Positions 56,517-64,000 of a stretch of 64,000 nucleotides of DNA are shown in pieces (position 1 is the first letter of the stretch; each line of letters opens with the position of its first letter). The translations under genes were made by a program, and so were the position numbers. Origin of the DNA: Pedobacter kyungheensis. GTDB taxonomy: Bacteria; Bacteroidota; Bacteroidia; Sphingobacteriales; Sphingobacteriaceae. The notes under the pieces were generated by a model. It saw only the letters and a list, made by a program, of their open reading frames with translations, did not search any database and had not been told where the DNA came from. The DNA is taken from contig NZ_JSYN01000004.1 in assembly GCF_000812965.1 (NCBI RefSeq), positions 124,001-188,000 of the forward strand, given 5' to 3'.

Positions 56517-59369
56517 CTAAGGTTTATCATCGGTTAATTCAAAACCCCAGGTTTTTCCTTTTTCAGTTGCCGGAATTCCGGTAGTCATCCAAACCGGTGC
56601 TTTGGCTCCTTTTAAATAATAATCGAAAAACTGTTGTTCACGGATCTGAATATCTTTACGGTTTTGGCGTTGAACCAGATTGTGTGCTTCGCCATTGTAG
56701 TTTAACATCCAAACCGGTTTACCTAAACGGCGCAGGCCGGTAAACATTTCAATTCCCTGATACCAGGGCACCGCTCCGTCAGCGTCGTTTGCCATAATTA
56801 CAACCGGCGTATTTACTTTAGGGAACATGAATAAAGGTGAGTTTTCGATATAAAGTTCAGGTTTTTCCCACAGGGTTGCACCAATGCGGCTTTGTGTTTT
56901 TTCGTATTGGAACTGACGGTTCATACCGGTTTCCCAGCGGATGCCACCATAAGCAGAGGTCATGTTGGCTACAGGTGCACCTGCCCATGCTGCTGCATAC
57001 ATATTATTTTGGGTAATTAAATAAGCAACCTGATAACCGCCCCAGCTTTGTCCCTGGATGCCGATTTTACTGCCATCTACCCAGTTGTTTTTCTTTAAGC
57101 TTTCTACACCCGAATTGATATATTCGACAGCTGATTGACCCGGGTGACCGGTTTCGTAACTAATATCTGGTGCAAAAACAAGGTAACCGTTACTTACAAA
57201 ATAGGAGATATTTAAACGCGAAGGCGTAGGCGCTGGTGCCTGATAACTGTATAAACCATCGGTAAGTTTTTCGTAGAAATAAGCAATCATTGGGTATTTT
57301 TTGTTTGGATCGAAATTTTCGGGCTTGTACAAAATACCTTCTGCTTTATAACCTTTTGGTGTAGTCCATTTTACCAGTTCGGCGGTACCCCAGTTGTAGT
57401 TTTGCTGTTGTGGGTTGGTGTTGCTTAATTTGGTTTCTGCTTTAAAATCGCTGGTTACGTAAACATTTGGCGACTCTACATAACTGGCTTTATCATAAAT
57501 GTACAGGTCAGCATCTTTAGCTTTAGCCAGGTTAGAATATTTGAATTTAGCCATTACCACTAACTCAGGCGCTTTAACTGAACCTACGTTGGTACGGTAA
57601 AAACCATTTTCTTTGGTAATCTGGTTAAATGCATCTAACCAAACCAATTCGTTGGCCTTAACAAATTTGTCGCCATTACGTTCCGTTCTGTTTTGTTGTA
57701 CGTTCTGATAACGGAAGGTAAGGTTGTTAGCCCTTCCAAAACCTGCCGTAATATTTTTTGCAGCCGATTTGCCATCGGGTGAGAATGACCAGATATCGTA
57801 TTTATCGTAAATTAAAACAGCTTTATCGCCTTCAGTCCAGGTAGCCAAACCATAAGCAGATGGAAGGTCAGGAACATCATTCTCTTCATCAACAAACTTT
57901 ACACTTAAGCCTGTGGTTAAGGTTGTTACTTTTCCGGTTGCTACAGCATAAGTATTCCAGCTGCCCGCTTTTCTGTCAAAGTATAAAACATAATTTCCAC
58001 CAGGAGAAGACATGGCATAACCATTTAAACCTTCAATAATCTTTTTGCGCTGACCGTTTTTAGTATTTACTAAGTAATAATCTTTGCTGGTAGAACCACT
58101 CCATTGCGATTCAATTCTGCGGCCATAATCAGTTGAGGCTAAAACCTGTTCTGCATCGCCATCTGCCATTATACTGGCATCAGGTAAGGTTAAATCGGTT
58201 AAAGGAATCACTTTCGGATCGCTGCTATACACATCAATTACAGATAAATAACTTTTCTTACTGTCTCTGTCAGCATTTTTAAGCTGCATAGGCTGCAGGT
58301 AATCATCTTTATAGTTCCAAACATCCACTTTGGCTACTTCAAAATCTACAATGGTGGTATCTTTCGGTTTTTTGATAGGAGAGATACCGAAAAACAATTT
58401 CTTGCCATCTTTACTAAAAGTGATTTTACCATCGCCGTTAACGGTCCATTTTGCAGGTAAGCCAGGCATATCAAAGTCGACCAGGATCTGGGCGGTATCT
58501 AGCGTTAAAGAATTGTAGTAAACGTTGTAATCCTTAATTTCTTTTTTCTCAGGATCTTGCTCCCCAACAAAAGCTACATGCTCGTTTTCCTCATCAAAGG
58601 TGAAATTTTTGAAACTTCCTTTACCTTTAATTAAAGTTTTAAGCGTGCCTTTTTCGGTGTTTAGTAGAAACACACCTTGCGGGGCAGTTTTATCTTTTTT
58701 AGAACCGCTGCAGGTAAACACCAATTGCTTACCATCTTTGCTGAAATAATAATCGGTAACGAATTTATAGGTTTTATCAGTTCCCGTTACGAGATTTTTG
58801 ATTACTAAATCGGTTCCTTCGTCAGTTTTACCTTTTCCTGCAGGCTCATCGTCTGCAAAATCTGTTTCACCATCTTTTTTCTCGACAGGTTTTACAGCTT
58901 TTTTAGCGGTATCGGGTTTTTCGCTTAAATAAGCCAGAAAGCCAGATCCTTCTTCCGGAAATTTGAACGATTTTACCCTGGCCACCTTGGTAATTGCGTT
59001 GGTTGTTAAATTGGCGATACCTAATGAATCTTTAGGCTGCTCGTCTGCTTTTGTCTTTTTAATTTTTGCCTGACGTAAATCTTTATTAAAAGGTCTGATA
59101 TTAAACGCTGCAAATTTAGAATCGTTGCTAAACTGGGCATTAAGACCGCGGGCAATATTTAATTTGGTATGAGTTTTAAGGTTATTGAGGTAAAGTTGTG
59201 CATCGCCTTCCTGTTGCAAAATAGTGTACATGGCCCAATTACCATTGTTGGATAACTGCTTCGAACCTACCGATTCCCAGGTATCATAAACACTGTGGTT
59301 TAATGGCTTCTTTTGCGCGTAGGTTAGGCTGACAACGAAAGACAGAATAATTGTTAGTCTCTTATGCAT
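56517..59369 (-). CDS. exported S9-family peptidase (prolyl oligopeptidase type)
   Basis: A 950-residue serine peptidase with signal peptide ending TYAQ (about 1-19). The N-terminal beta-propeller-like region (about 30-660) is followed by the alpha/beta-hydrolase domain. The catalytic triad is visible: S775 in GQSWGGYQ, D864 in NDADGAVPW and H896 in GEAHNLV. It would cleave short peptides in the periplasm, often after proline, as in DPP4-like Bacteroidota enzymes. A highly charged insertion (KKAVKPVEKKDGETDFADD, about 157-175) is unusual. Monocistronic between two heptad-repeat tracts. Confidence 0.93.
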   Translation of the reverse strand: MHKRLTIILSFVVSLTYAQKKPLNHSVYDTWESVGSKQLSNNGNWAMYTILQQEGDAQLYLNNLKTHTKLNIARGLNAQFSNDSKFAAFNIRPFNKDLRQAKIKKTKADEQPKDSLGIANLTTNAITKVARVKSFKFPEEGSGFLAYLSEKPDTAKKAVKPVEKKDGETDFADDEPAGKGKTDEGTDLVIKNLVTGTDKTYKFVTDYYFSKDGKQLVFTCSGSKKDKTAPQGVFLLNTEKGTLKTLIKGKGSFKNFTFDEENEHVAFVGEQDPEKKEIKDYNVYYNSLTLDTAQILVDFDMPGLPAKWTVNGDGKITFSKDGKKLFFGISPIKKPKDTTIVDFEVAKVDVWNYKDDYLQPMQLKNADRDSKKSYLSVIDVYSSDPKVIPLTDLTLPDASIMADGDAEQVLASTDYGRRIESQWSGSTSKDYYLVNTKNGQRKKIIEGLNGYAMSSPGGNYVLYFDRKAGSWNTYAVATGKVTTLTTGLSVKFVDEENDVPDLPSAYGLATWTEGDKAVLIYDKYDIWSFSPDGKSAAKNITAGFGRANNLTFRYQNVQQNRTERNGDKFVKANELVWLDAFNQITKENGFYRTNVGSVKAPELVVMAKFKYSNLAKAKDADLYIYDKASYVESPNVYVTSDFKAETKLSNTNPQQQNYNWGTAELVKWTTPKGYKAEGILYKPENFDPNKKYPMIAYFYEKLTDGLYSYQAPAPTPSRLNISYFVSNGYLVFAPDISYETGHPGQSAVEYINSGVESLKKNNWVDGSKIGIQGQSWGGYQVAYLITQNNMYAAAWAGAPVANMTSAYGGIRWETGMNRQFQYEKTQSRIGATLWEKPELYIENSPLFMFPKVNTPVVIMANDADGAVPWYQGIEMFTGLRRLGKPVWMLNYNGEAHNLVQRQNRKDIQIREQQFFDYYLKGAKAPVWMTTGIPATEKGKTWGFELTDDKP

Positions 59370-59477
59370 TTTAATAAGTTAATTAATTTGTTGGTTGAGA
59401 TTTAATCTTCTAAAATTGGAAATTTTTAGCTGATTAGGAAACTTGTATGCCAAATATTACAATTATAAGCGAAATGT

Positions 59478-59512
59478 GGAGTCCGGGGTCCGAAGACAGA
59501 AGTCAGAGGTTT
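59478..59512. repeat. intergenic heptad-periodic repeat upstream of the S9 peptidase
   Basis: GGAGTCC, GGGGTCC, GAAGACA, GAAGTCA and GAGGTTT are in register with a 7-nt period. The tract flanks the S9 peptidase gene opposite to the one at 56487-56514. Confidence 0.7.
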
Positions 59513-59564
59513 GGGTTTACACGCTCCCCGCCCTTCGCTCTACGCTTCCTGCTCCTTAAACTAA

Positions 59565-59597
59565 AAACCCCCGATTACGTTAAGCAATCGGGGGTTT
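59565..59597 (-). terminator. terminator of the pyrG-yidC operon
   Basis: AAACCCCCGATT and AATCGGGGGTTT form a perfect GC-rich stem with a 9-base loop, 17 bases after the yidC stop. On the minus strand it runs into T-rich DNA (TTTTTAG), as expected for intrinsic termination. Confidence 0.85.
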
Positions 59598-59614
59598 CGT
59601 ATATCAAAACTAAA

Positions 59615-61414
59615 TTATTTCTTAGTTTGTTGTTGTTGCTGTTGTTGACGCATGTAATCGTCTAAACGCTGCTGGAATTTAGATTTTTTCTTTTTCTCAT
59701 CAGCTGGTCTCGCTTTATTCTGTTGAATTAAAGCGTGGATTTTATCGTCGTCAACCATTTTACGGATCAAGAACTGCTGACCGAAAGTCATTAAGTTGGC
59801 TAAGAAGTAGTAATAGTTTAATCCGGCAGGATAACTGTTTAATACCCCTAAGAAAATGATTGGCATAATGTAACCAATGTATTTCATCTGACCAGTTGCA
59901 CCTGAAACCTGATTGTTAAAGTAGGTCATGATCAGGGTTGATACCGTCATCAATACACACATTAAACTTAAGTGATCGCCGATGAATGGTAATTTAACAC
60001 CGAAACGGATAAACTCATCGTAAGTTGATAAATCTTTCATCCAAAGGAAACTCTCGCCACGTAACTCGAACAAGTTAGGGAAGAAGAAGAAGAAAGCCAT
60101 TACCAATGGCAATTGCAGTACCATTGGCAAACAACCACCAAGCGGGTTTACACCAGCCTTTTTGTATAATTTTAAATATTCCTGTTGAACCAGTGTTGGG
60201 TTATCTTCGCCTACTTTAGCTTTAATCTCATCCATTTCTGGCTTCAATACACGCATTTTAGCCATTGACAGGTACGATTTGTAGGTAAGCGGCGATAAAG
60301 CTACTTTTAACAAAATGGTTAGTACCAGAATGATTAAACCGTAATTCCAGCCAAAGCTGTTTAAGAAGTTAAATACAGGCAATACAATAAAGCGGTTAAT
60401 GTATTTTAAAGGCCAGTAGCCCATATCTACCTGCTGATCCAAATCGTAACCCTGTGCTTTTAAAGCAGAGAATTTGTTGGTGCCGAAATAGAACTCCAAC
60501 TCATATACCTGGTTTGCAGTATGCGCATAAGGCAATTGCATGTTGGCATCATAAAACTTAACCTGGCCAGGTGCAGTCGGGATTTTAACCTCTAAACTTC
60601 CTTTTTCGAAAGCCTGCTTGGCAATTAACGATGCAGAGAAAAAGTGCTGTTTGAAAGAAAACCACTGGATTTTACCTTTCGATAGTTCTTCTTTCTCATC
60701 TTTAGAAACACTTAAATGGTTTACATCGCCATCTAAATATTTGTAATAAGGTGCCGAATAACGGTGCTCGCTTTCGATCGATTTTTCTTGCTGCAAAAGG
60801 GTAGTTTGCCAGTTTAAACCAACATTATTACCCGCAATTACCTGTTGTAAGCCTACTAAATTGATGTTGAAAGCAACTTTGTTACTTAATGCTTTTAAAT
60901 CGTAAACATACTCTACGTAAGCATTTGCGCCATAATTGGCACGCATGGTAACCGTATTGCCGGTTTTAGTTGGCGTAAAGTATAAATCGTTGGTATTAAT
61001 TACTTTACCAGCTGCATTCAGGCTTAAACCAAATTTGTTCTCGTTGCCTGCAAATAAAACTAAAGGTTTCCCGGCAAAGGTTTTTTGACCTTTAATTTCT
61101 ACCGATGAAATTTTACCCCCTTTATTGCTAAGGGTAATTAACAGGTTTTCGTTTTCTAAAACAGTGCTCGATTCAGTTCCGGTTATTGCCGTACCAAAAG
61201 GGCCTTTTAAGGCTAAAGAATCTACTGCAGGATTAGCAACCGCAGTTTTTGTAGTATCTTTTTGTATTGGCGAAACGCCGGCTTTTTTCAGAGAATCTAA
61301 ATGCTCTATTTCTTTGGCTTTTTTCACTTCAGCCTCGTTAGGCTTCAGAAAGTAGAATGATCCAGCCAAAATGATCATAATCAGGAACAATCCTGTAAAG
61401 GTATTTCTATCCAT
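59615..61414 (-). CDS. yidC: membrane protein insertase YidC
   Basis: A 599-residue insertase that places proteins into the cytoplasmic membrane alone or with SecYEG. An uncleaved N-terminal helix (about 6-22, GLFLIMIILAGSFYFL) is followed by a large periplasmic beta domain (about 75-340). The 60KD_IMP core has five helices (about 355-560), including PLTYKSYLSMAKMRVLKPEM and the hydrophilic-groove helix. A basic C-terminal tail (KKKKSKFQQRLDDYM) ends in seven glutamines and TKK, useful for ribosome contact. It is 20 bases downstream of pyrG in the usual Bacteroidota pairing. Confidence 0.97.
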   Translation of the reverse strand: MDRNTFTGLFLIMIILAGSFYFLKPNEAEVKKAKEIEHLDSLKKAGVSPIQKDTTKTAVANPAVDSLALKGPFGTAITGTESSTVLENENLLITLSNKGGKISSVEIKGQKTFAGKPLVLFAGNENKFGLSLNAAGKVINTNDLYFTPTKTGNTVTMRANYGANAYVEYVYDLKALSNKVAFNINLVGLQQVIAGNNVGLNWQTTLLQQEKSIESEHRYSAPYYKYLDGDVNHLSVSKDEKEELSKGKIQWFSFKQHFFSASLIAKQAFEKGSLEVKIPTAPGQVKFYDANMQLPYAHTANQVYELEFYFGTNKFSALKAQGYDLDQQVDMGYWPLKYINRFIVLPVFNFLNSFGWNYGLIILVLTILLKVALSPLTYKSYLSMAKMRVLKPEMDEIKAKVGEDNPTLVQQEYLKLYKKAGVNPLGGCLPMVLQLPLVMAFFFFFPNLFELRGESFLWMKDLSTYDEFIRFGVKLPFIGDHLSLMCVLMTVSTLIMTYFNNQVSGATGQMKYIGYIMPIIFLGVLNSYPAGLNYYYFLANLMTFGQQFLIRKMVDDDKIHALIQQNKARPADEKKKKSKFQQRLDDYMRQQQQQQQTKK

Positions 61415-61434
61415 TATTTGTGTCTGTACTGCTT

Positions 61435-63051
61435 TTAATTCGTTTTCTTTTTCGCAAACTCCATCGCAGCGGCGACAAATTTAACAAAAAGTGGGTGAGG
61501 ATTAGCAACTGTTGATTTTAATTCAGGGTGAAATTGTCCGCCAACGAAAAAAGGATGGTTTTTAAGCTCTACAATTTCAACCAAATTGCTTTGTGGGTTC
61601 ATACCCGAAGCAATCATACCAGCTTCTTCGTATTGCTTTAAATAGGCATTGTTAAATTCGTAACGGTGACGGTGGCGCTCATTAATGTGTGTTTTGCCAT
61701 AAATAGAATAAGCTTTTGTACCTTTTTTAATATCGCAAGGGTACGAGCCTAAACGCATGGTTCCACCTTTATTGGTAATTTTTTTCTGCTCTTCCATCAT
61801 ATTGATTACCGGATTAGCAGTATTTTCTTCAATTTCGGTAGTATGTGCATCTTTTAAGCCCAAAACGTTACGTCCGAATTCAATTACCGCACATTGCATG
61901 CCCAAACAAATACCGAAGAAAGGTATGTTGTTTTCGCGAACATATTTAATGGTATCAATTTTACCTTCAATGCCACGGCTACCAAAACCTGGTGCTACTA
62001 AAACGCCTTGCAGGTGACCTAATTTTTCTTTTACGTTATCGGCAAAAATACCTTCTGAGTGAATATACTCCACTTTTACCTTACATTCGTTTTTCGAACC
62101 TGCGTGTACAAAAGATTCGATAATTGATTTATAGGCATCAGGTAATTCTACATATTTACCCACCAAACCGATTCTAACTTCGGCAGTAGGATTTTTTAAA
62201 CGGCCAAGGAAATCTTTCCAGCTTTCCATATCCGGATCGTTTTTGGTTGGCAGTTTTAATTTCGATAAAACAGTTTTATCCAGTTGTTCTTTTAACATCA
62301 ACAATGGCACATCATAAATAGTAGATGCATCCATCGATTCGACTACGGCATTGATGTTAACGTTACAAAACAGGGCAATTTTTTTTCTTAAATCAGAACT
62401 TAAGTGGTGTTCTGTTCTGCAAACCAGAATATCCGGTTGGATACCGTACTCTAATAAGGCTTTAACAGAGTGTTGTGTAGGTTTGGTTTTTAGCTCACCT
62501 GCAGCAGCCAAATAAGGTACAAGTGTTAAGTGAATTACAATAGCGTTGGTATTGCCTTCTTCCCATTTAAACTGACGTACAGCTTCGATAAATGGTAACG
62601 ATTCGATATCGCCAACGGTACCACCCAACTCGGTAATTACAATATCGTACTCGCCGCTTTCGCCCAGCATACGCATGTTGCGTTTAATCTCATCGGTAAT
62701 GTGTGGTACTACCTGTACGGTTTTACCTAAATACTCGCCTTTACGTTCTTTGTTAATTACATTCTGGTAAATGCGGCCGGTTGTAATGTTATTGGCCTGC
62801 GAGGTTGGAACGTTCAGGAAACGCTCGTAATGACCAAGGTCCAAATCAGTTTCAGCACCATCTTCGGTTACAAAACATTCACCATGCTCGTACGGATTTA
62901 AAGTTCCCGGATCGATATTGATGTACGGATCGAATTTCTGAATGGTTACACGGTAGCCCCGTGCCTGTAAAAGTTTAGCTAAAGACGCGGAAATGATGCC
63001 CTTACCTAAAGAAGAAGTAACACCGCCCGTAACAAAAATATACTTAGTCAT
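61435..63051 (-). CDS. pyrG: CTP synthase
   Basis: A 538-residue enzyme that makes CTP from UTP, ATP and glutamine, the last step of pyrimidine nucleotide synthesis. The N-terminal synthetase domain begins [19 protein letters not shown] (P-loop). The C-terminal glutaminase domain has nucleophile C382 in FFGICLGMQ and the histidine/glutamate pair in GGQFHPEL. The length and both domains are standard. It is followed by yidC. Cytosolic and expected to be essential. Confidence 0.98.
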   Translation of the reverse strand: MTKYIFVTGGVTSSLGKGIISASLAKLLQARGYRVTIQKFDPYINIDPGTLNPYEHGECFVTEDGAETDLDLGHYERFLNVPTSQANNITTGRIYQNVINKERKGEYLGKTVQVVPHITDEIKRNMRMLGESGEYDIVITELGGTVGDIESLPFIEAVRQFKWEEGNTNAIVIHLTLVPYLAAAGELKTKPTQHSVKALLEYGIQPDILVCRTEHHLSSDLRKKIALFCNVNINAVVESMDASTIYDVPLLMLKEQLDKTVLSKLKLPTKNDPDMESWKDFLGRLKNPTAEVRIGLVGKYVELPDAYKSIIESFVHAGSKNECKVKVEYIHSEGIFADNVKEKLGHLQGVLVAPGFGSRGIEGKIDTIKYVRENNIPFFGICLGMQCAVIEFGRNVLGLKDAHTTEIEENTANPVINMMEEQKKITNKGGTMRLGSYPCDIKKGTKAYSIYGKTHINERHRHRYEFNNAYLKQYEEAGMIASGMNPQSNLVEIVELKNHPFFVGGQFHPELKSTVANPHPLFVKFVAAAMEFAKKKTN

Positions 63052-63212
63052 GTTTGATAATTTGTGAAATCAACCAGTTTTTGACCACTGGTTAATTGCT
63101 TTTGTACGGGATACAAAGGTACGAAAAATTATCGCCGGTTTTAGGTTGTGACCAGAATATTTTTTGATAGTTTTATATGGTTGATTTAGACTGTTTTACT
63201 GGCATATTAGCG

Positions 63213-63974
63213 TTATAACAATAAGGAGTACAGCTCTTTTTTGATGTCTTCTATCTTCCTTGGGTTCTTTTTATCATCGTAACGGGTATAGAGATCGACC
63301 ATTTTTTTGAAATCTTTTTCGTTGTCGGTTTTTTTGCCTTTGGTTGGTGCGGCAATGTTCATGACCGGCACATTTTTAGCTTCAATTTTTGTGGCGAACC
63401 AGGTAGTATTATAGCGGGGTATGGCCAGGCCCAGGATCATACCGGGCAATCCTGTAAACCCTTCGGGGCCACCTTTTAATAAAATTTCATCGGTATAAAA
63501 TGCAACTACCGATACGCTATCGTGTATAATGGCTATTGCTTTTCTACATTCGTAACCTGCAATTTTACGTACATCGTGCATAATCTTCCAATTGAGGTGG
63601 GGGATAGTATCCTTTAAAATAAAATCTTCACCACTGATCGGTTTCCTGAATACACGGGCTTTTTTATTAAAATCGGTATAAAGCTCGTTTGTATTTTCAT
63701 TGGCAATAAAAAAGAAATTGTTATCGTTTAAAGTCTCTTTAGGTTTGATTTTATAAATTGATGTACTGTCATTAAAATTATACTCCCAGTTTGAAGTCCG
63801 GTATTTGCTCATTTTATCCCTGGCATCGTCTGATATCCAGGTATTGTTAGCCAACTGTTGCTTTTGGTTAATCTTCTTTTCGAAGGTGATTTTTGCGCTT
63901 CTGATGAAAACAGTTTGTGCCTTGATCGTTGTTACTGCAAAAAAGAAAATTATGCTTAATCTTAAATGTTTCAT
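63213..63974 (-). CDS. GLPGLI-family protein
   Basis: A 253-residue exported protein of a family confined largely to Bacteroidota and named for the motif seen here as FTGLPGMILGLAIP (about 174-187). The signal peptide (about 1-20) ends IKAQ. Preceding it are the family-typical beta strands with KIAGYECRKAIAI (about 138-150), where the cysteine follows the usual GYxCxKA pattern. The function is unknown; these proteins are thought to be periplasmic or surface-linked. It has a separate promoter region from pyrG. Confidence 0.9.
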   Translation of the reverse strand: MKHLRLSIIFFFAVTTIKAQTVFIRSAKITFEKKINQKQQLANNTWISDDARDKMSKYRTSNWEYNFNDSTSIYKIKPKETLNDNNFFFIANENTNELYTDFNKKARVFRKPISGEDFILKDTIPHLNWKIMHDVRKIAGYECRKAIAIIHDSVSVVAFYTDEILLKGGPEGFTGLPGMILGLAIPRYNTTWFATKIEAKNVPVMNIAAPTKGKKTDNEKDFKKMVDLYTRYDDKKNPRKIEDIKKELYSLLL

Positions 63975-64000
63975 CTGATGTTATTTTTTATCTGCTTTAA

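Noticed and set aside
59447..59665. 72-codon plus-strand frame
   Set aside because: It crosses the heptad repeat, the pyrG-yidC terminator and the antisense of the yidC polyglutamine tail (LLLLLLL), so it is a chance frame.

Overview
The window looks like the chromosome of a Bacteroidota bacterium, most likely a Pedobacter-like member of the Sphingobacteriaceae. The reasons are a SusC/SusD pair, two further TonB-type outer-membrane proteins, a GLPGLI-family protein, a LigD/Ku pair, promoters of the Bacteroidota form (TTTG, about 19 bases, TAnnTTTG), moderately low GC and mostly absent Shine-Dalgarno sequences. The species cannot be named from the sequence. I see no rRNA, tRNA, phage, insertion sequence or CRISPR array.

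Layout. 1-1923 (minus): the start of a LytTR-type response regulator cut by the window edge, its LytS-like histidine kinase, and a lone receiver protein. 2058-4502 (minus): an exported GH2 glycosidase. 4756-4860 (minus): a 34-residue membrane ORF. 5087-8818 (plus): ligD and ku, a non-homologous end-joining module. 8926-13071 (minus): an outer-membrane beta-barrel protein and a DUF4397 lipoprotein. 13345-15612 (plus): katG, a strong hairpin, then a 99-bp tandem repeat array. 16387-18304 (minus): a YeiH-type transporter and its LysR regulator. 18493-23871: an AAA ATPase, a conserved unknown, an acyltransferase, an unknown protein and a gamma-glutamyltranspeptidase.

24107-31030 (plus) is a complete ebo operon (eboA to eboF) led by a TMEM220-like membrane protein. 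It ends in a hairpin shared with a convergent operon (38331 to 31121, minus) that joins SusC/SusD to a Tat-type metallophosphoesterase and an alkaline-phosphatase-superfamily enzyme, apparently a phospho-compound uptake locus. 38522-39399 holds a TetR regulator and a small membrane protein.

39632-48128 (plus) is one seven-gene unit: periplasmic adaptor, TolC-like channel, ABC ATPase, two MacB/FtsX-type permeases, a sigma-54 activator and its histidine kinase, preceded by a possible sigma-54 promoter. 48511-51243 has a DUF2461 protein, a TetR regulator, a coiled-coil membrane protein and a KOW-motif protein. 51430-53886 is a TonB-dependent receptor whose near-perfect promoter is overlapped by a palindrome. 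54084-54947 has a heptamer repeat, a PaaI-type thioesterase and a small unknown. 55018-63974 (minus) has an SpmA/SpmB-type fusion, an S9 peptidase, yidC, pyrG and a GLPGLI protein.

The most striking unexplained feature is a set of intergenic tracts that use different words but share a strict 7-nt period (about 31040, 49908-50030, 53926, 54084, 56402, 56487 and 59478).
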